Shown piece after piece: positions 1 through 5,101 of a stretch of 5,510 nucleotides of DNA (the stretch's first letter is position 1; the number at the start of each line of letters is the position of its first letter). Under the pieces are notes generated by a model. That model did not search any database, was not told the origin of the DNA, and saw only the letters and a list, made by a program, of their open reading frames with translations. The stretch comes from Candidatus Bathyarchaeota archaeon. GTDB taxonomy: Archaea; Thermoproteota; Bathyarchaeia; Bathyarchaeales; WAQA01. The position numbers and the translations under genes were made by a program. Where the stretch lies: NCBI GenBank assembly GCA_015520475.1, contig WAQA01000208.1, forward strand, positions 1-5,510. Direction: 5' to 3'.

Positions 1-674
1 ACAGCTCGGCTTCTCTCCGGGTTTCCGTAAGGTTTAGATGTCATCTTAATTCCGATGACACCTTCTGTCTTCCATTTCTCCAAACCTTTCCTGACTACTT
101 CCAGATAATCATCCAGCGTTCTTACTCTCTCGCCAAGATTCACAGCGTGATCCTCTATGATCTTTTTAGATCGAACATTAGCATACGTATCGAGAGGCAT
201 CAAAGGTACCAAAAAGTCAAGGTCGAAGTCCGTTCGATTAGCCTGAGTTAATACGATGCGAATTCTACACTTCTCACGTAGAATTCGATGGTAAATTCCA
301 GGTTTATTCTCAGCCGATATCCGTTCCGAAAGAGCCTTATAATTCCTTTCGTTGATGTCATCAAATCCGTAAAATTCTTTAGCCGCTATGAATGCAGGTC
401 GAGCATAAGATCCATATCTTATATTTTTCAGGAAAGGAGCGAATATTTCCCAACGTCTTTCCAGAGGAATTGATGGATCATGAATCTTCTCCCAATATTC
501 CTCAGGCATCCCTGAAGCAAATAGATCAACTCTTGTGTAATGGCTGAAGAGAGTAAAGACGTCTACCTCTTGTTTTAAGCGAACTCTTTCAGGTGGTAGA
601 TGTTCATGAGCATCAACCACATCAAATTCTTCGAAGGCCTTCACAAGGCTCTCCTCAATGGATGAGAGTTTCAT
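1..674 (-). CDS. Amidohydrolase family protein (PF04909-like TIM barrel), C-terminus cut by window edge
   Basis: The minus strand is open from ATG at 674-672 to the window edge, giving 224 residues without a stop. The N-terminus reads MKLSSIEESLVKAF, then VVDAHEHLPPE. H23 and H25 form the HxH metal-binding motif at the end of barrel strand 1, typical of amidohydrolase-related proteins (ACMSD/dihydroorotase-like superfamily). The following FTLFSHYTRVDL, PEEYW, SYARPAF and YGFDDINE segments resemble a subfamily of uncharacterised amidohydrolases that I recall from archaea and planctomycetes, often in sugar-degradation loci. GVIGIKM near residues 206-211 would be a barrel strand. Only about half of the usual 400-450 residues is present, so the remaining metal ligands (later His and Asp) cannot be checked. 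A hydrolase, decarboxylase or isomerase acting on a carboxylated substrate in the cytoplasm is expected; the substrate is unknown. The start is supported by GAGGGG ten bases upstream and a TATA box further up. Confidence 0.85.
   Translation of the reverse strand, partial: MKLSSIEESLVKAFEEFDVVDAHEHLPPERVRLKQEVDVFTLFSHYTRVDLFASGMPEEYWEKIHDPSIPLERRWEIFAPFLKNIRYGSYARPAFIAAKEFYGFDDINERNYKALSERISAENKPGIYHRILREKCRIRIVLTQANRTDFDLDFLVPLMPLDTYANVRSKKIIEDHAVNLGERVRTLDDYLEVVRKGLEKWKTEGVIGIKMTSKPYGNPERSRA
259..287. repeat. Perfect 10-bp inverted repeat inside the amidohydrolase gene
   Basis: CGAATTCTAC at 259-268 and GTAGAATTCG at 278-287 are exact reverse complements separated by nine bases. The repeat lies inside the amidohydrolase reading frame, around residues 129-139. 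In the mRNA it would form a stable hairpin. It may be an accident of codon choice, because the protein there repeats an R-I-R/L type sequence. Confidence 0.5.
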
Positions 675-684
675 AAAAGCACAT

Positions 685-713
685 CCCCTCATCACCAGCA
701 TCTTGTGGTGATC
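685..713 (-). promoter_or_regulatory. Leader hairpin next to the amidohydrolase Shine-Dalgarno
   Basis: Read on the minus strand, ATCACCA (712-706) pairs perfectly with TGGTGAT (697-691) across an eight-base loop. GAGGGG (690-685) follows directly, ten bases before the ATG at 674. The 5' arm with its preceding G reads GATCACC, which is also the sequence at the 3' end of archaeal 16S rRNA. The 3' arm plus GAGGGG therefore looks like an extended ribosome-binding site partly masked by an internal mimic of the anti-Shine-Dalgarno. The pairing is seen directly; regulation of translation by it is inference. Confidence 0.4.
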
Positions 714-717
714 TGCT

Positions 718-873
718 CTATCTCGTTGCTTTGCTGCTTTGTTGCATATATAAATTTTTATTTATATTCTGTTTTTTGTCATGAATCCCCATTTTCTTGT
801 AGGTCTGAGCGTATACAAAGTTCTTTATGTCGACGACACGTTGCCTATCATCGATCAAGAACATTCCAAGCAT
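718..873 (-). CDS. Possible 51-residue leaderless small protein, unrecognised
   Basis: The minus strand is open from ATG at 873 to TAG at 720-718. The product begins MLGMFLIDDRQRVVD and ends QQSSKATR; a second in-frame ATG lies at 864. It resembles no family I can name. In its favour, the shared TATA element at 897-909 would place a transcript start near 877, only a few bases before this ATG, as in leaderless archaeal genes. It also ends 43 bases before the amidohydrolase on the same strand. Against it, there is no ribosome site, the frame runs through the amidohydrolase TATA box, and the opposite strand also has a 43-codon open frame (781-912). It could equally be a gene fragment or chance. 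Confidence 0.22.
   Translation of the reverse strand: MLGMFLIDDRQRVVDIKNFVYAQTYKKMGIHDKKQNINKNLYMQQSSKATR
744..754 (-). promoter_or_regulatory. TATA box for the amidohydrolase gene
   Basis: The minus strand reads TTTATATATGC here, a good archaeal TATA element. Transcription would start about 25-28 bases downstream, near 723, giving a leader of about 50 bases that contains the hairpin and GAGGGG site. Between TATA box and start lies a short imperfect tandem of 8-base units of the TTGCTTTG/CTGCTTTG type (about 726-741). Confidence 0.5.
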
Positions 874-896
874 AATAAAGAGGTCTACCGCGCCGA

Positions 897-909
897 AATA
901 TTATATAGT
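897..909. promoter_or_regulatory. TATA element of the dehydrogenase gene, possibly bidirectional
   Basis: AAATATTATATAG on the plus strand is an archaeal TATA box with purines before it. A start about 27 bases downstream falls near 931, leaving a short leader with the GAGGAAGG site before the ATG at 948. On the minus strand the same bases read CTATATAATATTT, also TATA-like, so the element could fire both ways. Confidence 0.5.
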
Positions 910-932
910 TAAGGAGTAGATAGCGTTCAATT

Positions 933-940
933 GAGGAAGG
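933..940 (+). promoter_or_regulatory. Shine-Dalgarno for the dehydrogenase gene
   Basis: GAGGAAGG lies seven bases before the ATG at 948. A second GGAG at 944-947 touches the ATG and is too close to act. The spacing of the first site supports 948 as the start. Confidence 0.55.
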
Positions 941-947
941 AAAGGAG

Positions 948-1961
948 ATGCGGTATAGGAGGATAGTCTTCAGAGGGCCTAGGGAGGTTGGAATAGAGGA
1001 GGATGAACTTCCAGAGCCATCCTCAAATCAGCTCTTAATAAAGACTAGGATGACCTTGATAAGTACGGGAACGGAGCTCACGATGCTCAACGGGGAATAT
1101 CCGAAGGGATCAGTCTGGAACAACATAACCAAGTACCCGGTCTATCCAGGATACTCGAACTGCGGCGTGGTTGAGAAGATCGGCCCAACCGTCAAAGGAT
1201 TTAAGGTCGGAGATAGGGTCTCAAGCACAGCTCCCCATGCAGAGTATGCGCTTGTAAAAGAAGATTGGGCTGTAAAGATTCCCGATGACATTTCAGATGA
1301 GGAGGCAACATTCGGAACAATCTCAGCGATAGTAATGAACTCCGTCCGGTTGGCCGATATAAAGCTTGGAGAGTCTGTTATTGTTGTTGGGGTTGGGATA
1401 TTAGGTCAATTAGCATGCCAACTCGGCAGGATCTGCGGAGGATACCCAATTATCGCCATAGACCTTTCACAGAGGAGGCTTAAGATAGCTAAGAGATTAG
1501 GAGCAACATACACGATAAATCCAGAGAAGGAGAGTGCGGAGGAGAGGGTTAAAGAACTTACGGAAGGAAGAGGAGGAGATGTTCTCTTCGAAGTGACGGG
1601 AAACCCAGATGTTATTCCATGGGAGTTGAGTCTCCTTAGGCAGCAGGGGAGACTGATACTCCTGAGCTCTCCTAGGGGCAGAACAGAAATTGACTTCCAC
1701 GACCTGATTGGCCGGCCGAGCAGAGTGATTATAGGAGCCCACACATCAAGCCATCCATCCCATGAAACCCCCTACAATCCTTGGACTAGAAAGCGGAATA
1801 TCAAGCTCTTCTTCAAACTTCTCTCCGCCGGAGTAATAAACGTAAAAGACCTAGTCACGAACCGCTATAAGTGGACAGAGGCCGAGAAAGTCTATCAAAT
1901 GCTCCTAGACCCGCTGGGTGAAAGACTTAAAACCATCGGAGTCATTCTAGACTTCAGATGA
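948..1961 (+). CDS. Medium-chain dehydrogenase/reductase without zinc ligands (bacteriochlorophyllide-dehydrogenase-like subgroup)
   Basis: The 337-residue protein has the two-domain architecture of the alcohol dehydrogenase MDR superfamily at about normal length. An N-terminal GroES-like domain (about 1-130) is followed by a Rossmann domain with GVGILG (G148, G150, G153) and D172 at the end of strand 2, which favours NAD(H) over NADP(H). The usual catalytic-zinc Cys is replaced in LISTGTE (S39-E43), and the usual GHE motif reads PGYSNCG with Y69 in place of His. The four-Cys structural zinc loop is absent, since GDRVSS runs directly into HAEYALV. This matches the subgroup placed near BchC-type 2-desacetyl-2-hydroxyethyl bacteriochlorophyllide dehydrogenase, whose archaeal members are uncharacterised. 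A cytoplasmic, zinc-independent oxidation or reduction of a sugar or polyol derivative is the likely role. Chlorophyll synthesis is not implied. It has its own TATA box and ribosome site and is divergent from the amidohydrolase. Confidence 0.88.
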   Translation: MRYRRIVFRGPREVGIEEDELPEPSSNQLLIKTRMTLISTGTELTMLNGEYPKGSVWNNITKYPVYPGYSNCGVVEKIGPTVKGFKVGDRVSSTAPHAEYALVKEDWAVKIPDDISDEEATFGTISAIVMNSVRLADIKLGESVIVVGVGILGQLACQLGRICGGYPIIAIDLSQRRLKIAKRLGATYTINPEKESAEERVKELTEGRGGDVLFEVTGNPDVIPWELSLLRQQGRLILLSSPRGRTEIDFHDLIGRPSRVIIGAHTSSHPSHETPYNPWTRKRNIKLFFKLLSAGVINVKDLVTNRYKWTEAEKVYQMLLDPLGERLKTIGVILDFR

Positions 1962-2013
1962 TGACATCCTCTTCTGGACGAGAAATTTCTGGTTCACCTG
2001 TACAACTTGGAAA

Positions 2014-2051
2014 GTGATAAATAAGGATCTCTGCGTCTCTCTATAGGAGGT
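2014..2051 (+). promoter_or_regulatory. Promoter and perfect Shine-Dalgarno of a decayed gene
   Basis: GTGATAAATAAGG (2014-2026) is TATA-like and is followed at 2045-2051 by AGGAGGT, an ideal ribosome-binding sequence. No ATG, GTG or TTG follows at a suitable distance in the right frame; an ATA stands at 2056-2058 where a start codon would be expected. The site therefore appears to be left from the pseudogene that follows. Confidence 0.45.
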
Positions 2052-2055
2052 AAAA

Positions 2056-2300
2056 ATATTTCTGATTAGAAAGATTATTCATCTAGCCGAAAGAGGCATC
2101 TCTTTATAGACCTTGAGCTAGTTGAGACTGCTGAGAATGTTCAGCTCACCATGAATAGACCCGTTAAGACAGGTGATAAGTATATAGTTCCCGAGTATCC
2201 GTGGGATGGGCATAAAGTTGGTGCCTACGGTGCTGTGATGGAGGATGAAGGCATCTATGAAATGTGGTATCTATCAATAGACAATGACAGAAAAAGATGA
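2056..2300 (+). pseudogene. Decayed 5' end of a glycosidase-type five-bladed beta-propeller gene (GH32/GH43-like)
   Basis: From 2103 to the TGA at 2298-2300 the frame reads FIDLELVETAENVQL, then NRPVKTG, EYPWDGHKVGAYGAV and EGIYEMWYLSIDND. This is the N-terminal signature of a large family of hypothetical glycosidase-like propellers: a LFLDD-LIE-x-ENV strand, then PW-x-G, YG-x-V and an xMWY strand. Those proteins are roughly 450 residues, so only about the first 80 survive. The start has become ATA (2056). The first segment, FLIRKIIHLAERGI, is in another frame that stops at 2107-2109; adding one base after 2100 would join the two frames. Loss of the start codon, a frameshift and a 3' truncation together indicate a pseudogene. 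An in-frame ATG at 2151 could give only a 49-residue peptide. The family name rests on remembered motifs. Confidence 0.6.
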
Positions 2301-2423
2301 CATCGTATTCCCCAATGATCCAATACCAATAAGATCATCATATAATTCTTATAGCCTGTAGATGGGGGATGCTGAAAAAGGGCGGGTTGGAAAGAGAAAG
2401 AAACAGAAGAACACGAAAAAAGG

Positions 2424-2431
2424 TATATATA
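2424..2431 (+). promoter_or_regulatory. TATA box of the secreted-protein gene
   Basis: TATATATA preceded by a purine-rich tract (about 2391-2423) is the strongest TATA box in the window. A start about 27 bases downstream falls near 2451-2455. That coincides with the TTG at 2454 or gives a leader of about 24 bases for the GTG at 2478. Confidence 0.65.
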
Positions 2432-2465
2432 GAGCAATGTAAATATATGTGTATTGTTTTGTTTT

Positions 2466-2488
2466 GGGGGTTGGGTTGTGGGTAGGGG
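2466..2488 (+). promoter_or_regulatory. G-quadruplex motif overlapping the translation start
   Basis: Four G runs of 5, 3, 3 and 4 bases are separated by loops TT, TTGT and TA. This fits the canonical G3+N1-7 quadruplex pattern on the coding strand, so it could fold in both DNA and mRNA. GGGGGT at 2466-2471 can also pair with the 16S tail through one G-U wobble and sits six bases before GTG at 2478. The GTG itself begins in the third-loop/third-run junction. Folding would hide both the ribosome site and the start codon. The motif is seen; folding and regulation are inferred. Confidence 0.55.
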
Positions 2489-3635
2489 TTCAGCTTTGTT
2501 TCTCACTTTCGCTCTTCTGTCGTCTTTGTTTTTCGTTTTTGGTTATGTGGTGGTTGTTCTCAGTTATGCCCTTGCTGATCCTAACTATCAGAGTGTGAGG
2601 TTATCTGTGGTTGTGGTTGGTCCGGATGGAGATCCCATCCAGAACGCTAAAGTAATCATATACAAACTCTCAGAGGATAGGACTGATAAGCTTTTAGAGG
2701 GGTATACTGATCCGCAGGGAACAGCCCACTTCACTCTAAAGATAAGCAGAGAATTCAAGGGCACAGAAACCGCACTGATAAACGGAGAATACAGACTCAT
2801 AACCATCTATAAATCCCATAATTTTAGGGCTGTTGCATTGGCTGACAACCTCCTCGGATCATCGACTTTCTCTTTAGATCCAACATTGATGAAGTGGCCT
2901 GGAGACGATGTCCTCCTCAGATTGGAGGCCAGACCATTCGCAGGAGTCACCTCAACATCAGATCTAGAACTGGTTGAGACGGATGAAACCTACCAATTCA
3001 CCCAAGTACACCTCTTCACATCATGGAATAACATAACAACCCGCGACTACTGGCCCTCAAGCTCAAAACCAAAGATCCAAAGCAAAGAGAGATGGACAGA
3101 CCTAAACGGAAACATAATACTAGACTGGTCAGAGACGGGATCAACAACAGTAACACTCGACTTCAGCTACATATCCCCCAAATACACAGGAAAGAAACTG
3201 ATAAAACTCCTCTTCGAATTCAAGTATAGATATGAAAGATGGTTCGTCGTCGGCGGCCCAGTAACCCCAGCAGGATACGTAGAATACGTATATGCAGTTG
3301 ATACCTCTGTTGATCCTGTAGATAGGCGTGTCTCAACAAGCTCTTGGAGCGGCGGACAATTCACAGGATACATAACCCACGTAAATCAGGGCGAGAGTAT
3401 AGGAGTAGATATAACTGGTGGTATCGAATGGACATTCAGTGTGGGTGTCAGCTTTGGTGTTTCATGGCCTCCCGGCAGCGTTAGTGTCAGCGTCTCGCTC
3501 GGCATAACCAAGACAACAACACCAACAGCGAAGTGCTGGGTGCAGGCCGGCTCCTGGCTAGAAGGATACCGAGTACACATATACGATAACGGATGGGCAA
3601 GACAGCACATCTACGTAGTATGGGAGAAGCCGTAA
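2478..3635 (+). CDS. Secreted beta-rich protein with Ig-like N-terminal domain and amphipathic beta-hairpin, function unknown
   Basis: Numbered from GTG 2478, the product is 385 residues; TTG at 2454 would add eight. I prefer 2478 because GGGGGT lies six bases upstream and it gives a standard signal peptide: GRG, then a hydrophobic stretch to residue 30, then cleavage at ALA|DPN after residue 33. Residues about 42-150 look like an Ig-like or carboxypeptidase-regulatory-type beta domain: VVVVGPDGDPIQNAKVIIY, a TDPQG turn at 77-81, then a GEYRL strand. The rest is beta-rich and aromatic. Residues 320-343 alternate small polar and hydrophobic residues around a WPPG turn (FSVGVSFGVS and SVSVSVSLGI), as in an amphipathic or membrane-inserting hairpin. 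The mature protein has a single Cys, C353, and no C-terminal anchor in frame. I recognise no catalytic motif. An adhesin, surface or pore-forming role is speculation. Codon use shifts from G/T-rich at the 5' end to A/C-rich in the middle. Confidence 0.75.
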   Translation: MGRGSALFLTFALLSSLFFVFGYVVVVLSYALADPNYQSVRLSVVVVGPDGDPIQNAKVIIYKLSEDRTDKLLEGYTDPQGTAHFTLKISREFKGTETALINGEYRLITIYKSHNFRAVALADNLLGSSTFSLDPTLMKWPGDDVLLRLEARPFAGVTSTSDLELVETDETYQFTQVHLFTSWNNITTRDYWPSSSKPKIQSKERWTDLNGNIILDWSETGSTTVTLDFSYISPKYTGKKLIKLLFEFKYRYERWFVVGGPVTPAGYVEYVYAVDTSVDPVDRRVSTSSWSGGQFTGYITHVNQGESIGVDITGGIEWTFSVGVSFGVSWPPGSVSVSVSLGITKTTTPTAKCWVQAGSWLEGYRVHIYDNGWARQHIYVVWEKP

Positions 3636-3781
3636 ACCAAGAATCCCACATCTACAAGACCTTAATTCAACATCCATCATTCAGGTCTCCTCTCCCTCTT
3701 AGCGAAGAAGAACCCATCCAGCCAATCATCCTCGCATCCAGCGGCCTTATCTTCACTATGATCTGGAAGTTTCTGTCCTAT

Positions 3782-4043
3782 GAGGAGGTAGGTTGCAGAT
3801 GATCGACGTAACTATCTCGGCGTCAGTTCCTAGCCGACCTTGAATATTTATCCGGTAGGTCATATCATTAAGTTCGACAGGAAGTGTTATCTGCTTAGTG
3901 TAGATGCTCTCATGAATCATGTTATGTTCAGCTGGTTAGTTGCGAAAGCGTGGAGAGTCAAAGCATATCATCCTTGGAATATATCGTTTCCAGCACCTTC
4001 AAGTATAGGTGAACCTATTCGGAAGGGTGGGTTGGCTTACTGA
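3782..4043 (+). pseudogene. Possible broken gene with a strong Shine-Dalgarno, unrecognised
   Basis: GAGGAGGT at 3782-3789 stands nine bases before ATG at 3799, an ideal start arrangement. The frame gives only MIDVTISASVPSRP before TGA at 3841-3843. A different frame is open from 3834 to TGA at 4041-4043 and includes LNIYPVGHIIKFDRK, NHVMFSWLVAKAW and PWNISFPAPSSIGEPI, which look protein-like. One reading is a gene split by a frameshift near 3834-3843 and truncated at its 3' end. I cannot assign a family, and chance open frames remain possible. It may have preceded the DUF362 gene in the past. Confidence 0.27.
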
Positions 4044-4068
4044 AGAGTCTCCGGAATACTTAGAATCT

Positions 4069-4082
4069 TAATATTAATATAG
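4069..4082 (+). promoter_or_regulatory. TATA box for a leaderless DUF362 transcript
   Basis: TAATATTAATATAG ends 23 bases before the ATG at 4106, and its last TATA-like part is centred about 27 bases upstream. That puts the predicted transcript start on or next to the start codon. The bases between (CATCTTTTTGGTAGT) hold no ribosome-binding sequence, which supports leaderless translation. Confidence 0.6.
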
Positions 4083-4105
4083 AGCGCTCCCATCTTTTTG
4101 GTAGT

Positions 4106-4987
4106 ATGAGACCGAGAGTTGCTCTTGTCATATCTAACGGTCACTATGAAGGTGTGTATGAGGCTTTAAGCCTGATTGAAGATAGTATAAAAAGAGATAT
4201 TAATGGGAAGAAGAGAGTGATCATCAAGCCGAACTTCGTCTCAACGAGCCGTCAGTTATCGGCTACGCATGTCGACGCCGTTAGAGCCGTCTTAGATATA
4301 ATCACTAGATATTATTCTGGTAGGATAATTATAGGTGAAGGGCCAGCCTCATCCAGCCTAAGAGATGGTCTGAAGAATTTCGGTTTTCTCAGTCTTCAGA
4401 GAGAGTACGATATCGAGTTTATAGACTTGAACATGGATGATTATGTTGAGGTAGATGGGTTCGATCGACAGCTGAAACCCATGAAATTTAAGATGTCCAG
4501 AACTCTCCTCGAAAGTGATTACAGAATCTCAGTTGTCCCTCCAAAGACCCATGACACTGTCATTGTAACTCTAACTATCAAGAATATGGTGGTTGGTGGG
4601 CTTGTAGGACCTGAAAAATCGAGGATTCATCAGGGATATAAGGCGATAAACTTGAACATAGCCAAGTTAGCGATGCATGTGATGCCGAATTTAGGTGTAA
4701 TAGATGGATTTGTGGGTATGCAGGGGAGAGGTCCGGTTTCAGGGGATCCTATAGACTTAAGGGCTGCGGCGGCAAGTATATATCCAGTATCGCTGGATGC
4801 GGTTATGTGCAGGGTTATGGGTTTTAACCCGCTCAGTGTAGGTTATCTCTATTACTTAGATAAGTGGGGAGTCGGTGTTGCTGATGTTGAGAATATCAAG
4901 GTGATCGGAAGAGGTGTGGAGGAACTCTCCAGAAAGTTTATGCCTCATCCTAGATACTGGGAGATGCTAAACTGGAGAGAGGGATAA
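4106..4987 (+). CDS. DUF362 domain protein, stand-alone form without ferredoxin domain
   Basis: The 293-residue protein matches the DUF362 family (PF04015) along its whole length. Landmarks are VIIKPNFV (38-45), ATHVDAVRAVLD (53-64), a GEGPA turn (77-81), VPPKTHDTVIVTLTIKNM (144-161), HQGYKAINLNIAKL (175-188), LGVIDGFVGMQGRGP (196-210) and SLDAVMCRVMGF (229-240). Many DUF362 proteins carry a C-terminal 2[4Fe-4S] ferredoxin domain. This one has a single Cys (C235) and ends after the core, so it cannot bind such clusters. The biochemical role of the family is not established to my knowledge; stand-alone members are frequent in archaea. No signal peptide or membrane segment is visible, so it is probably cytoplasmic. 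The ATG at 4106 is chosen because the core VALV strand follows at once and the TATA spacing fits a leaderless start. No gene is tightly linked on either side. Confidence 0.88.
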   Translation: MRPRVALVISNGHYEGVYEALSLIEDSIKRDINGKKRVIIKPNFVSTSRQLSATHVDAVRAVLDIITRYYSGRIIIGEGPASSSLRDGLKNFGFLSLQREYDIEFIDLNMDDYVEVDGFDRQLKPMKFKMSRTLLESDYRISVVPPKTHDTVIVTLTIKNMVVGGLVGPEKSRIHQGYKAINLNIAKLAMHVMPNLGVIDGFVGMQGRGPVSGDPIDLRAAAASIYPVSLDAVMCRVMGFNPLSVGYLYYLDKWGVGVADVENIKVIGRGVEELSRKFMPHPRYWEMLNWREG

Positions 4988-5062
4988 CACAGTAAGGATT
5001 GAAGATGTTACCGCTGTATTATAACTTGAATCATCTGGAGCAGTTATTGAAAAGCGGGTTCT

Positions 5063-5079
5063 CGAATATATACTATTCG
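5063..5079 (+). promoter_or_regulatory. TATA-like box within a 6-bp palindrome
   Basis: CGAATA (5063-5068) and TATTCG (5074-5079) are perfect inverted repeats around TATAC, so a TATA element sits inside an operator-like palindrome. The predicted start near 5097 lies just before GTG 5102. Arms of six bases occur by chance often, so only the overlap makes it notable. Confidence 0.3.
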
Positions 5080-5101
5080 CAGATATCATCATTATCTGTC
5101 G

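Larger units (their letters stand above)
3636..4105. other. Intergenic region of 470 bases with decay-like open frames, no confident gene
   Basis: No intact recognisable gene is present. An open frame starting inside the secreted-protein gene (ATG 3593 to TGA 3802) encodes a hydrophobic segment, PIQPIILASSGLIFTMIWKF, around 3716-3772, but it is out of frame with that gene. The minus strand also has an open frame without a start codon over about 3680-3805. A perfect ribosome-binding sequence lies at 3782-3789 and is described with the remnant next to it. No convincing terminator hairpin with a T run is visible. Confidence 0.5.

Noticed and set aside
288..473. Plus-strand open frame of 61 codons
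   Set aside because: It is antisense to the amidohydrolase, which has clear family motifs on the minus strand.
781..912. Plus-strand 43-codon frame beginning ATG AAT CCC CAT
   Set aside because: No ribosome site, the TATA-like bases upstream are too close for a leaderless start, and the frame runs into the dehydrogenase TATA box.
1406..1744. Minus-strand open frames inside the dehydrogenase gene
   Set aside because: They are shadows of the dehydrogenase, with no start signals and no recognisable motifs.
2255..2506. Minus-strand open frame of 83 codons over the promoter of the secreted-protein gene
   Set aside because: Low-complexity, Phe/Ser-rich product that comes from the purine-rich tract read in reverse and covers the TATA box and the glycosidase relic.
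2112..3005. Shared LELVET-like string in the glycosidase relic (near 2114) and the secreted protein (near 2966)
   Set aside because: The likeness covers only about ten residues and surrounding sequences differ, so it is most likely coincidence and not a duplicated segment.
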